Position numbers and translations under genes: made by a program. DNA of 64,000 nucleotides from an uncultured Pelagibacteraceae bacterium. GTDB lineage: Bacteria; Pseudomonadota; Alphaproteobacteria; Pelagibacterales; Pelagibacteraceae. The stretch covers positions 124,001 to 188,000 of the forward strand of contig CACHQB010000001.1 in the NCBI GenBank assembly GCA_902581925.1. The letters are read 5' to 3'. Below are positions 38,672 through 47,409 of this stretch, piece by piece. The notes under the pieces were generated by a model that made no database searches, was not told the origin of the DNA, and saw only the letters and a list, made by a program, of their open reading frames with translations. Position 1 is the first letter of the stretch, and each line of letters starts with the position of its first letter.

Positions 38672-38701
38672 TTGTAAAATAATTATTTTTTTTTAGATAA
38701 T
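38672..38701 (+). promoter_or_regulatory. Candidate housekeeping promoter before the ABC binding-protein gene
   Basis: TTGTAA at 38672-38677 and GATAAT at 38696-38701 are separated by 18 bases. They match the sigma-70 boxes at 4/6 and 5/6 positions. It begins right after the permease stop and would allow independent, stronger expression of the binding protein. AT-rich DNA gives such matches often. Confidence 0.35.
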
Positions 38702-38711
38702 TTAATCTAAA
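38692..38711. repeat. Perfect 7-base inverted repeat in the permease/binding-protein gap
   Basis: TTTAGAT (38692-38698) and ATCTAAA (38705-38711) are separated by AATTTA. It overlaps the candidate promoter -10 box. It might be an operator or a weak mRNA hairpin that protects the binding-protein message; chance is possible given the AT content. Confidence 0.35.
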
Positions 38712-38749
38712 TTTAATCTTATTAAAAAATCAAAAGGGGAAATAAATTT

Positions 38750-39820
38750 ATGCATAAATTTTTTATTCGTTCTTTCGTCTCTTCTTTAGTTTTATTATTT
38801 ACGTTTACTGTGGCTGCAATTGCAAAAGATGTTAAAGCAGCATTTGTTTATATTGGCCCAACTGGTGACCATGGATGGACATATCAGCATGATGTAGGTA
38901 GAAAAGCTGTTGAAGCTGCCGGATTTAAAACAACTTACGTAGAAGGTGTTCCAGAAAGTGCCGATGCTGAGAGGGTTCTTAGACAATTAGCTAACTCTGG
39001 TCATGATGTTATCTTTACAACTAGTTTTGGATATATGAATCCAACTAACAAAGTTGCAAAAGAATTTCCAAATGTAAAATTTGAACATGCTACTGGATAC
39101 AAAAGAGAACATCCAAATGTTTCAACATACGCAGCTAGATTCTATGAAGGTAGAACTATCTTAGGAACAATTGCTGGAACTATGACAAAATCAAATGTTA
39201 TTGGTTATGTTGCATCTTTTCCAATTCCTGAAGTTATCAGAGGTATCAATTCATTTACTTTAGCAGCTCAAAAAGTTAACCCAAATATTAAAACTAAAAT
39301 TGTTTGGGCTTTCACATGGTATGATCCGGGTAAAGAAGCAGAGGCAGCAAAAGCTTTAATCGATCAAGGTGCTGATGTAATTGCTCAACATACAGATAGT
39401 ACTGCTATTGTTCAAATGGCTGAAAAAGCTGGAGTATATGCTTTTGGACAAGCAAGTGATATGGACAAGTTTGCTCCTAAAGCTGTATTAACTTCAGTTG
39501 AGAACAATTGGGGACCATATTACGTAGACAGAGTTAAAGCAGTTGCAAATGGTACATGGAGTCAAAAAGATACTTGGCATGGTATTGGAGATGGTATGGT
39601 TGTGATATCAGATTTGGATTCACAAATGCCAGCTGATCTGAGATCAAAAGTTAAAAAACTTCAGGCAGATTTAGCATCTGGAAAAGTTCATTCTTTCACA
39701 GGACCAATTTATGACCAAAAAGGTAACTTGATGGTTGCTGAAGGAAAAACTGCAGATGATGGAATGCTCGCAGGAATGATGACTTACGTTAAAGGTGTTG
39801 AAGGAGATATACCTAAGTAA
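38750..39820 (+). CDS. BMP-family ABC substrate-binding protein (nucleoside type)
   Basis: This 356-residue periplasmic binding protein has a clear signal peptide (about residues 1-25, ending in AAIAKD). It lacks a lipobox cysteine, unlike many Gram-positive BMP lipoproteins. The mature N-terminus FVYIGPTGDHGWTYQHDVGRK is typical of the BMP/Med family that binds nucleosides or purines. Later GADVIAQHTDSTAIVQMAEK and YAFGQASDMD are the ligand-facing region. It has a GGGGA ribosome site and is followed by a strong terminator. Base composition is less extreme than its neighbours, fitting high expression. Confidence 0.92.
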   Translation: MHKFFIRSFVSSLVLLFTFTVAAIAKDVKAAFVYIGPTGDHGWTYQHDVGRKAVEAAGFKTTYVEGVPESADAERVLRQLANSGHDVIFTTSFGYMNPTNKVAKEFPNVKFEHATGYKREHPNVSTYAARFYEGRTILGTIAGTMTKSNVIGYVASFPIPEVIRGINSFTLAAQKVNPNIKTKIVWAFTWYDPGKEAEAAKALIDQGADVIAQHTDSTAIVQMAEKAGVYAFGQASDMDKFAPKAVLTSVENNWGPYYVDRVKAVANGTWSQKDTWHGIGDGMVVISDLDSQMPADLRSKVKKLQADLASGKVHSFTGPIYDQKGNLMVAEGKTADDGMLAGMMTYVKGVEGDIPK

Positions 39821-39840
39821 TCAGTTCATTTAAAAAATTT

Positions 39841-39870
39841 AAAAGGCCGGTTTTTTAACTGGCCTTTTTT
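39841..39870. terminator. Intrinsic terminator after the ABC binding-protein gene
   Basis: A 12-base-pair stem (39841-39852 and 39857-39868, including one G-U pair) with a TTTT loop is followed by a T-run. The stop codon of the convergent phosphoribosyltransferase (39869-39871) sits just past the stem, so the hairpin can serve both strands. Confidence 0.88.
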
Positions 39871-40393
39871 ATATCTGATGTTTTTTTTTGATTTCTTCAA
39901 TCCTTAATTCTTCATAAATTTCGAAGGGTTGTACTATCCAAGGATTATCAGGAAGTTTATTTGCACAGAAGTCTGGCTCAAATGTTGATTTCTTTTTTTT
40001 AAATAATGTTGCAGTTTTAATATCTTCTATTTTATCCTTAATGGGTTCGTATTTTTTTAACCAGTCTATACTTTTGTTGAAAGTAATTCCTGTATCAGAT
40101 AAATCATCACATAAAAGTATTTTCCCACCCATACTAGGTGCTATCGAACTCATTTCTCTTGAAAACACAATATCACCCTGCTCATCCTCTACTCCTTTAC
40201 CACTGTAAGATTCAACGGCAAGATATGCACATTTTAATTTAAATATTCTGCTTAATACATCTATCATTGGTGCTGCTCCACGCATGATGCCAATCAGTAT
40301 TGTTGGTTTATATCCACTTTCATCAATTTGGATTGCAAGCTTCTCAACAGTTTTATTGTACTCGTCCCAGCTGACAATCATTTTTTCAGACAT
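39869..40393 (-). CDS. Purine phosphoribosyltransferase (xanthine/guanine/hypoxanthine type)
   Basis: This 174-residue type I phosphoribosyltransferase has the PRPP motif ILLCDDLSDTG near residues 90-100 and the N-terminal PTILIGIMRGAAPM near 30-43. These enzymes turn a free purine base and PRPP into the nucleotide. The Gpt/Hpt specificity (guanine, xanthine or hypoxanthine) cannot be read directly. Located beside the purine import and breakdown genes, it would provide the salvage branch that competes with xanthine dehydrogenase. It ends at the bidirectional terminator. Confidence 0.85.
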   Translation of the reverse strand: MSEKMIVSWDEYNKTVEKLAIQIDESGYKPTILIGIMRGAAPMIDVLSRIFKLKCAYLAVESYSGKGVEDEQGDIVFSREMSSIAPSMGGKILLCDDLSDTGITFNKSIDWLKKYEPIKDKIEDIKTATLFKKKKSTFEPDFCANKLPDNPWIVQPFEIYEELRIEEIKKKHQI

Positions 40394-40409
40394 AATTTTT
40401 TATATCTAT

Positions 40410-41318
40410 TTATTTAAATAATAAAACTAAAACTGCAAGAACGATAAGTGCTATTATTGAGGATATTAAAATATACAACCTATGAATGTTTCTCCCTCTT
40501 AAATTAAAATAATGTCTTGCTACACCAGAAATAACAGCAATCGCACACAATATTAACCAATTATATTGATGATAAACTAAAAAGCTCGAATGCCCTGAAA
40601 GCATTATAAACAAAACTAAAAAAGTGGAATAATTATTATGAATTGATCTCTGTTTAGCTGCTAGAGACAGACTCATATCAAATTTTTCACCTCTTTCACT
40701 ACTACTTATTATGTTCATTTGATTAGGTATAATTACTGTAAAAACATTACCAAACATATTAGTACCAATGATTAATCCAACACTTAAAATTGCAAATTTC
40801 GGTCCAAATAATTTTGTAAGTCCAAATGAAACAACTGCTAACAAAATTATTCCTAAGGATATAAATAAAATATTATTCTCAATTAATTTTGATTTACATA
40901 AAAGATCATAAATAAACCAAGCTACAATCAATGATAAAAGCGAAATAATAATAGCATAACTTGGAGGCATTAACAGAACACGCTTATCAACCATCAATAC
41001 TCCAGCGTTATAATAGTAAATTACAACTAATAGCAACATTCCAGTTACAAAAGTTAAGTAACTTTGCCACTTAAAGATTACCAATCTATTTAAGTAATCC
41101 TGAGGTGGAGATGTTTTTAACCTTGAAAGTTTGTAAAAAAAACCTGAATGCATCAGATATCCTTCACCATCGATATCATCACTTGTTATATTTTTATTTA
41201 AATTATTATCTAAGTAATTAAATAAAAAACTATTACCTACCCATAATATTGCAAATAATACATGGCCCCATCTAAGAATAACTTCTAACCATTTTATTGT
41301 ATAAGGTAAAAATTCCAT
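40410..41318 (-). CDS. puuD: Urate oxidase membrane domain (PuuD-like) without cytochrome c domain
   Basis: This 302-residue integral membrane protein resembles the N-terminal (DUF989) part of bacterial PuuD. PuuD oxidises urate to 5-hydroxyisourate and passes electrons through a cytochrome c. The start YTIKWLEVILRWGHVLFAILWVGNSF and eight or so helices fit. The retained AAKQRSIHNNYSTFLVLFIMLSGH block near residues 220-243 has histidines that may bind heme. Typical PuuD is about 400-430 residues with a C-terminal CxxCH domain; here the protein stops after the membrane part. A separate small cytochrome c (48801-49124) may replace the lost domain. The start overlaps the deaminase stop by one base. 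Confidence 0.87.
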   Translation of the reverse strand: MEFLPYTIKWLEVILRWGHVLFAILWVGNSFLFNYLDNNLNKNITSDDIDGEGYLMHSGFFYKLSRLKTSPPQDYLNRLVIFKWQSYLTFVTGMLLLVVIYYYNAGVLMVDKRVLLMPPSYAIIISLLSLIVAWFIYDLLCKSKLIENNILFISLGIILLAVVSFGLTKLFGPKFAILSVGLIIGTNMFGNVFTVIIPNQMNIISSSERGEKFDMSLSLAAKQRSIHNNYSTFLVLFIMLSGHSSFLVYHQYNWLILCAIAVISGVARHYFNLRGRNIHRLYILISSIIALIVLAVLVLLFK

Positions 41319-41788
41319 TAATATTTTATTTTATCTACTTTTTTATCCCAAATTTCAAATGCTTTTAAAGCTTCATCTCTGAGCATTTGAACCATTTTAA
41401 TTTTCCTATCATCAATTTTTTTTGGGATTTCTGTATAAATAAAGGAGTCATCGAAATCTATATTTTTTGCATCTTCTCTAGTATTTGCATAATATATTTT
41501 ATCTAATCTTGACCAATAAATTGCTGAGAGACACATCGGACAAGGTTCACAAGATGTATAAATCTCGCATCCAGAGAGATCAAAAGTATTTAAATTTTTA
41601 CAGGCTTCCCTAATTGCTACTATTTCTCCATGAGCAGTTGGATCATTTGAAGAAGTAACTTTATTTGAACCCTCTGCAATAATCTTATCATCCTTAACTA
41701 TAACACTTCCAAAGGGACCGCCAATTGTATTTGCACTATTTATTGAAAGTTCAATAGCTTTCGCCATAAATTTTTTTTTATCTTCCAT
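41318..41788 (-). CDS. guaD: Guanine deaminase (CDA-fold GuaD-type)
   Basis: This 156-residue zinc deaminase has the proton-shuttling PTAHGEIVAI (near residues 50-59) and the zinc ligands CEPCPMCLSAIYWSRL (near 80-95). The C-terminal REDAKNIDFDDSFIYTEI block is as in Bacillus GuaD. It would convert guanine to xanthine, feeding the adjacent xanthine dehydrogenase. Length matches B. subtilis GuaD (156). A tRNA adenosine deaminase (TadA) is less likely because of the C-terminus and the operon. Its stop overlaps puuD by one base (TAATG) and it follows xdhB by one base. Confidence 0.88.
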   Translation of the reverse strand: MEDKKKFMAKAIELSINSANTIGGPFGSVIVKDDKIIAEGSNKVTSSNDPTAHGEIVAIREACKNLNTFDLSGCEIYTSCEPCPMCLSAIYWSRLDKIYYANTREDAKNIDFDDSFIYTEIPKKIDDRKIKMVQMLRDEALKAFEIWDKKVDKIKY

Positions 41789-41789
41789 T

Positions 41790-44093
41790 TTAATTTTTTA
41801 TTTTATTTTTAATTTTGTTAATGCTCATTAAAATTCTTTCAGGGGTTGCTGGTGCATTTAGTTCTGGTGCAAACTGATAATTTCCAATTGAAGCAACTGC
41901 ATCTTTTATTGCATAAAAAACACTCATGGCTAGCATCAAAGGGGGTTCACCAGTTGTTTTTGCTTTATTAACAACTTTTTCTTTATTTAATCCTTCTTTA
42001 AAAATTTCTACATTAAATTTTTTTGGAATATCACTTACTGCAGGTATTTTGTAAGTCGATGGAGAAAAAGTTGTAATCTGGCCATCTGATTTCCACTTCA
42101 ATTCCTCAATTGTAAGCCAACCTTGTCCTTGTACAAAACCGCCCTCTATCTGGCCCAGTTCTAGTGCTGGATTTATTGGTTTCCCAGCATCATGTAAGAT
42201 ATCCACTCTTTCCAGCATGTTTTCACCAGTCAATGTATCTACAGTTACTTCCGAAACAGCTGCTCCGTAACAAAAGTAATAAAAAGGTCTTCCTCTAAAT
42301 TTTTTTTTATCAAAATTAATTTTTGGTGTTGAATAGAAGCCTGATGATGAAAGAGAAATTCTGTTTAAATATGCCTCTTGAATTATGCTTTTAAATTCAA
42401 ATTGTCTGTTTCCAAATATTATGTATTGGTCTTTATAAACTGCCTCTTGATTGTAGATCTTATATTTTTTCTTAATAAATTTTTCTAAATTCAATTTAAT
42501 TTTTGCTACTGCATTTAGAGCTGCTGCTCCATTAAGGTCTGTAGTTGATGAAGCTGCGCTAGCTGAAGTATTTGGAACCTTGGCTGTATTTGTTGATGAG
42601 ATATGAACTAAATTATATGGTAATCCTAGAGAGTTTGCCACTAATTGAGCAATCTTTGTATGAGTTCCCTGACCCATTTCAATGCCTCCATGATTCAAAT
42701 GAACACTTCCATCTGTATAAATATGAACTAAAGCTCCAGCTTGATTTAAGTGAATTGTAGTAAATGAAATACCAAATTTTAAAGGTGTAATGGCTATACC
42801 TTTCTTTTTAAACTTATTTTTTTCATTAAATTTTCTTATATCCGAATATCTTTTCTTATAATTAGATTTACTTTCTAAATTTTTAAATATTTCATTAATG
42901 ACATTATCTTCAACCGTCATTCCATAATGAGTTACATTCTTTTTATCTTTTTGATAAAAATTTTTCTTTCTAACCTCTATAGGATCTTTTTTTAAATACC
43001 TTGCGATATTATCTATAATATTTTCTATAGCCATCATCCCTTGATTACCACCAAAGCCTCTAAATGCAGTTGAGGTTGGAATATTTGTTTTACATAAATT
43101 ATTTGTTACCTCGATATCTGAAATATAATATGCATTGTCCACATGAAGCAAAGCTCTCTCGTTTATTGCTGCTGATAAATCGGGTGACATTCCACAATTA
43201 GAAGATAAATTTAATTTTAGCCCTTCAATGATACCTTGATCATTAAAACCAACTTCATATTCAGATAAAAATTCATGTCTCTTACCAGTTAAAATTATAT
43301 CATCATCTCTATCCAATCTTAATTTAACTGGTTGACCTGATTTTCTTGCCAACAATGCACAAATGCATGCTGTCATGAAATTTGTTTCCTTTCCTCCAAA
43401 ACCACCTCCTATTCTTCTAACTTCAACATTTATTGAGTTACTTTTTTGATTAAACATTTTTGCAATTAATTGTTGAGTTTCTGATGGATGTTGTGTTGAA
43501 CTATAAACTAAAAAATTATCATCCTCTTTAGGAACAACAAAAGCTGTCTGGCCCTCTAAATAAAAGTGCTCTTGGCTTCCAGTTGTAAAATTTCCTTTTA
43601 AATTATTTTTTGAATTTTTTATTTTTTTTGAAGGGTTACCTTTTTTAATTTTTCTAGGTTTAAATAAAAATTGCCTTTTATTTAGAGCTTCTTTAATTGT
43701 AATAACAGGTTTTAAATCTTTATAGGTAATTTTGGCTTTTAATACTGCCTTTCTAGCAAGCTCTGTAGTTGTAGCAGCTACAGCAAATAATGGCTGACCA
43801 AAAAACTCAACTTTTTTTTCTGGAAAAATTGGATCACCATCAAAAACTGGACCCACATCATTCCTACCAGGGATATCTCTTTGAGTAACTATTGATATTA
43901 CTCCTTCACTTTTTTTTACCTCGGTTAAGTCTATATTTTTGATTATTGCATGGGCTTTTTTGCTTAAACCAATAGCGCCATAAATTGTATTTTTTGGTTC
44001 ATTAATATCATCAGTATACTCTGCATATCCACTTACATGCTTATAGGCACTGTCATGTGGTCTTATTTCCTCAATATAGTTCTCTTTGCTCAT
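41790..44093 (-). CDS. xdhB: Xanthine dehydrogenase, molybdopterin-binding subunit
   Basis: This 767-residue large subunit carries the molybdenum cofactor site that hydroxylates hypoxanthine and xanthine to urate. The N-terminal a/b hammerhead domain spans about residues 15-130. Cofactor-binding glycine motifs include RRIGGGFGGKE (near 228-238), AFRGFGGNQGM (near 336-346) and GIEMGQGTHTK. The active-site glutamate is in TGEPPLMLAM near residue 728. It is a full-length separate XdhB, as in Rhodobacter. The gene directly follows xdhA (its start is one base past the xdhA stop boundary). Confidence 0.95.
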   Translation of the reverse strand: MSKENYIEEIRPHDSAYKHVSGYAEYTDDINEPKNTIYGAIGLSKKAHAIIKNIDLTEVKKSEGVISIVTQRDIPGRNDVGPVFDGDPIFPEKKVEFFGQPLFAVAATTTELARKAVLKAKITYKDLKPVITIKEALNKRQFLFKPRKIKKGNPSKKIKNSKNNLKGNFTTGSQEHFYLEGQTAFVVPKEDDNFLVYSSTQHPSETQQLIAKMFNQKSNSINVEVRRIGGGFGGKETNFMTACICALLARKSGQPVKLRLDRDDDIILTGKRHEFLSEYEVGFNDQGIIEGLKLNLSSNCGMSPDLSAAINERALLHVDNAYYISDIEVTNNLCKTNIPTSTAFRGFGGNQGMMAIENIIDNIARYLKKDPIEVRKKNFYQKDKKNVTHYGMTVEDNVINEIFKNLESKSNYKKRYSDIRKFNEKNKFKKKGIAITPLKFGISFTTIHLNQAGALVHIYTDGSVHLNHGGIEMGQGTHTKIAQLVANSLGLPYNLVHISSTNTAKVPNTSASAASSTTDLNGAAALNAVAKIKLNLEKFIKKKYKIYNQEAVYKDQYIIFGNRQFEFKSIIQEAYLNRISLSSSGFYSTPKINFDKKKFRGRPFYYFCYGAAVSEVTVDTLTGENMLERVDILHDAGKPINPALELGQIEGGFVQGQGWLTIEELKWKSDGQITTFSPSTYKIPAVSDIPKKFNVEIFKEGLNKEKVVNKAKTTGEPPLMLAMSVFYAIKDAVASIGNYQFAPELNAPATPERILMSINKIKNKIKN

Positions 44094-45530
44094 TTAGTTT
44101 ACTCTTGATAACTTATTTAAATTTATTTCTACAAAACATTTCATTAATAAATTTTTTGCTATCTCTAATCTGTATTCTTTGCTAGCTCTCATGTCTCCAA
44201 TAGGACTTAAATCTTTTTCTAAATATTTTTTTGCTTGATCAAAAGTATTGATCGTAAGTGGCTTATTTTTAAGAATTTTTTCACATGCTTTAGCTCTTTT
44301 TGGTACAGCAGCCATACCTCCATATGCAATATAAACCTCTTTAATTTTATTATTATTAATCTCAAAATTAAAAGATCCACAAACAGATGAAATATCATCA
44401 TCAAATCTTTTTGAGATCTTAAATGCCTTAAAAATATTTTTCTTAAATAATGGTATTTTAATTGAGTGTATAAACTCATTGTTTTTTAATTTAGTTTTCC
44501 TGTAACCAAGAAAAAAATTATTTAAAGGTAATACTTTTCTTTTATTAAAACTTTCAATTAAAACCTCTGCATTTAATGAGAGTAAAATTGGTAATGTATC
44601 TCCTATTGGAGATGCGGTTGCAATATTGCCACCTATGGTTCCCACATTTCGAATTTGAACAGAACCATATCTCTTAAGAACCGAATAAAAATCTGGATAA
44701 TGTTTTTTAATTTCTTTTTCAAATTTTATTAAAGGTGTAGCGGAACCAACTTCTAAATAATTTTTACTTACTTTGATAAAATCTAATTCATTAATTTCTT
44801 TTAAATCAATTATAAATGGAATTTCTTTTCTCTCTTTTGTAACTTTTAAAGATAAGTCGGTACCTCCAGCAAGAAAACTAAAATTAGTATGTTTTTTAAT
44901 TATACCTTTTAAATCTTTAATATTTTTTGGTGAAAAATAAATCTTATCATCTTTTTTAATATAAATATTTTTTGGTTTAATTTTTTTTAATTGCTGAATA
45001 ATTTTATTTTTATTTTTAGAAAATTGATCATTTTTATTTATTTTATTTAAACTTTTTGCAGCATCAATTATAGGTCTGTAACCAGTACAACGACATAAAT
45101 TACCGGATATAGAATCTGATATTAATTCATTATTAAGATTTTTGTTATTTTTAAACATTGAAAATAACGACATGACAAATCCTGGAGTGCAGAAACCACA
45201 TTGAGATCCATGAAATTTCACCATTGCGTCTTGCACCGGATGAAGTTGTCCATTTTTAGAAACTAAATCTTCCACAATTATAAGTTGTTTACCATTCAGT
45301 GTTGGGACAAACGAAATACAAGAATTAATTGCTTTATATTCAATTTTATTATTGACTAATTCACCTAAAACAATTGTACATGCACCACAACCACCTTCTG
45401 AACATCCCTCTTTAGTTCCGGTCTTTTTTAATTCAGTTCTAATATAATTAAGTAACGTTTGATTTGGATCAGGATTTTTGATTACTATAAGCTTATCATT
45501 TAATAGAAATTTAACAGAACTCGATATCAC
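44094..45530 (-). CDS. xdhA: Xanthine dehydrogenase, FeS/FAD small subunit
   Basis: This 478-residue subunit holds two [2Fe-2S] clusters and FAD. The first cluster is GCSEGGCGACTIV (near residues 38-50), the second QCGFCTPGF and LCRCTGYRPI (near 108-155). An FAD domain (near 210-370, with FLAGGTDL and RNVGTIGGNIATASPIGDTLP) and a CODH-flavoprotein C-terminal domain follow. It passes electrons from the molybdenum centre to NAD or another acceptor. The start is a GTG at 45530, immediately after the HIU hydrolase stop, so the operon is uraH-xdhA-xdhB-guaD-puuD. Confidence 0.95.
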   Translation of the reverse strand: MISSSVKFLLNDKLIVIKNPDPNQTLLNYIRTELKKTGTKEGCSEGGCGACTIVLGELVNNKIEYKAINSCISFVPTLNGKQLIIVEDLVSKNGQLHPVQDAMVKFHGSQCGFCTPGFVMSLFSMFKNNKNLNNELISDSISGNLCRCTGYRPIIDAAKSLNKINKNDQFSKNKNKIIQQLKKIKPKNIYIKKDDKIYFSPKNIKDLKGIIKKHTNFSFLAGGTDLSLKVTKERKEIPFIIDLKEINELDFIKVSKNYLEVGSATPLIKFEKEIKKHYPDFYSVLKRYGSVQIRNVGTIGGNIATASPIGDTLPILLSLNAEVLIESFNKRKVLPLNNFFLGYRKTKLKNNEFIHSIKIPLFKKNIFKAFKISKRFDDDISSVCGSFNFEINNNKIKEVYIAYGGMAAVPKRAKACEKILKNKPLTINTFDQAKKYLEKDLSPIGDMRASKEYRLEIAKNLLMKCFVEINLNKLSRVN

Positions 45531-45881
45531 TTAACTACCTCTATAAGTAGAATAACTCCAAGGTGAAACAAGTAAAGGAACATGATAATGTTGTGAGGGA
45601 TCTGAAATACCAAATCTTATAACAACATCATCCAAGAATGGTACATCGCTAGCTGAAGATATATTTTTAAAATAGTCACCAATATGAAAAATTAATTCAT
45701 ATTTACCCTTAATGAAAACATCTCCCTCTGCTAATGGTGAATTAGCTCTACCATCATCATTGAGTTTTATTGACGTTAATTTTTTTCGTTCTGAATTATT
45801 AATATAAAACAAATCAACTATGATACCTTTGCCAGGTTTACCAGAATAAACATCTAAAACATGAGTTGTGAGCTTTGTCAT
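45531..45881 (-). CDS. uraH: 5-hydroxyisourate hydrolase
   Basis: This 116-residue transthyretin-like enzyme hydrolyses 5-hydroxyisourate to OHCU, the step after urate oxidase. The catalytic residues are visible: His in TTHVLDVYSGKPG (residue 6), Arg in DGRANSP, His in QHYHVPLLVSPWSYSTYRGS, and the terminal YRGS. It leads the minus-strand half of the urate operon. Its start is 47 bases from the divergent uraD gene, so the two halves share a very short promoter interval. Confidence 0.95.
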   Translation of the reverse strand: MTKLTTHVLDVYSGKPGKGIIVDLFYINNSERKKLTSIKLNDDGRANSPLAEGDVFIKGKYELIFHIGDYFKNISSASDVPFLDDVVIRFGISDPSQHYHVPLLVSPWSYSTYRGS

Positions 45882-45928
45882 AAAATTATAGTATCATTTA
45901 ATTTCAAACTTAAATTTTTAAAAGTTAT
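45882..45928. promoter_or_regulatory. 47-base shared divergent promoter interval of the urate operons
   Basis: This is the whole gap between the uraH and uraD start codons. It is nearly pure A/T. A TATAAT-like box read on the minus strand (45890 to 45885) ends only a few bases from the uraH ATG, so a leaderless or nearly leaderless message is possible. No -35 match at standard spacing, no operator palindrome and no strong ribosome site for either gene was seen. Confidence 0.45.
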
Positions 45929-46426
45929 ATGAGAACAATAGATAACATTAACGATCTTAACAAGTCTGATTTTTTGTCTATATTTGGTAATGTTTTTGAA
46001 AAAACCGAGTCAGTTGCTATGGAAGCTTTTGAGTTAAAACCATTTAAAAACTTTGAAGATATTGTGTTTAAAATGCTTGATATTTATGAAAATTACGAAA
46101 AAAATAAAATTTTAGAGATTTTAAATGCACATCCTGAGCTTGCTGTAGCAAAAAAAATGACCTCTGAATCTATATCAGAACAAGCCTCTGCAAAATTAAA
46201 CCAATGTTCTAATGATGAATATGAAGAATTTAAAAAATTAAATTCAGAATATAAAAAAAAGTTTAATTTTCCTTTTATAATTGCTGTAAAAGGCAAAGAT
46301 AAAAATGAAATTTTGAATAATTTTAGACAAAGAATACAAAGTGATGTAGAAAGTGAATTCCTTGAGGCGAAAAAACAAGTAAAAAAAATCGCAACCTTTC
46401 GTTTGAATGAAATAAATAAAAAATGA
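45929..46426 (+). CDS. uraD: OHCU decarboxylase
   Basis: This 165-residue enzyme decarboxylates 2-oxo-4-hydroxy-4-carboxy-5-ureidoimidazoline to S-allantoin. The family motif AHPELA (near residues 67-72) carries the catalytic histidine; EQASA and the substrate-contacting FNFPFIIAVKGKDKNEIL (near 110-128) follow. It heads the plus-strand half of the urate operon. Its stop overlaps the allantoicase start by 4 bases. Confidence 0.93.
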   Translation: MRTIDNINDLNKSDFLSIFGNVFEKTESVAMEAFELKPFKNFEDIVFKMLDIYENYEKNKILEILNAHPELAVAKKMTSESISEQASAKLNQCSNDEYEEFKKLNSEYKKKFNFPFIIAVKGKDKNEILNNFRQRIQSDVESEFLEAKKQVKKIATFRLNEINKK

Positions 46427-47409
46427 AAAAATTTATAAGTGCAAAAATGATTAACTTAGCAGATCCAAGAATTGGATCTAAGGTAATATTTAAGACTGAC
46501 GATTTTTTTGCGGCTGCTCACAGAATATTAAACATCGAAACTCCAGTTTTTAAAGATGGACTATTTGACAAACATGGTAAATGGATGGATGGATGGGAAA
46601 CAAGGAGAAGAAGATCAAAAGGTTTTGATTATTTAATTTTAAAACTTGGTAAACCTGGAAAGATATTTGATATAGACATTGACACAACACATTTCAATGG
46701 AAATCAGCCCACACATGCTTCGTTAGAGGGTTGCTTAAGTAAAACAAAGCCTAATAAGAAAACAAAATGGATTTCTTTACTGAGCAAAAAAAAACTTGGG
46801 CCAAGCCGAAACCACAGCTTCAAATCAAGCAACAAATCTGTTTTTAATTATATAAGACTAAACATTTTTCCGGATGGTGGAGTTGCAAGACTAAGGCTTT
46901 ATGGAAAAATTGAAATGGAGAAAAACTTTTTAAATCATAAAACTATCAACCTTACTTCTGTTTTAAATGGCGCTTCAATTATTGGTTGTAATAATGAACA
47001 TTTCGGCAGGGCTGAAAATATCATAGCACCTGGTAAAGGAAAAAATATGGGAGATGGTTGGGAAACAAGAAGAAGTAGAGGAAAAAACTTTGATTGGCTT
47101 ATAATAAAATTTGGAAAACCAGGATTAATTAAAAAACTAGAGATAGATACCCATCATTTTAAAGGAAACTACCCCGATAGTTGTTCAATCCAAACTGCAA
47201 GCATTTCAAAAGATCTGTCCAATAAATCAATTGTCAATAATTCAAAAAATTGGAAATTTATTTTAAATAAGTCAAAACTGTCAGCTCACAAGAAACATAT
47301 TTTTAAAAAATTCTTAATTAAGAGAAGTAAGGAAAATTATCTTAAAATAAATATCTATCCAGACGGTGGAATTTCAAGAATAAGGGCATTTGGAAATTTT
47401 GTGAGATGA
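46423..47409 (+). CDS. alc: Allantoicase
   Basis: This 328-residue protein has two similar beta-rich halves, the usual allantoicase duplication: GWETRRRRSKGFDYLILKLG (first half, about residues 52-71) and GWETRRSRGKNFDWLIIKFG (second half, about 211-230). Each half carries a DTTHF/DTHHF plus GNQP/GNYP motif. It hydrolyses allantoate to ureidoglycolate and urea. It overlaps uraD and the following allA gene by 4 bases each, so the four genes uraD-alc-allA-puuE are one operon. Confidence 0.93.
   Translation: MKKFISAKMINLADPRIGSKVIFKTDDFFAAAHRILNIETPVFKDGLFDKHGKWMDGWETRRRRSKGFDYLILKLGKPGKIFDIDIDTTHFNGNQPTHASLEGCLSKTKPNKKTKWISLLSKKKLGPSRNHSFKSSNKSVFNYIRLNIFPDGGVARLRLYGKIEMEKNFLNHKTINLTSVLNGASIIGCNNEHFGRAENIIAPGKGKNMGDGWETRRSRGKNFDWLIIKFGKPGLIKKLEIDTHHFKGNYPDSCSIQTASISKDLSNKSIVNNSKNWKFILNKSKLSAHKKHIFKKFLIKRSKENYLKINIYPDGGISRIRAFGNFVR

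Noticed and set aside
41790..45530. A frameshifted single xanthine dehydrogenase gene
   Set aside because: Both frames have full domain sets with separate start and stop codons; two-subunit XdhA/XdhB is a normal arrangement.
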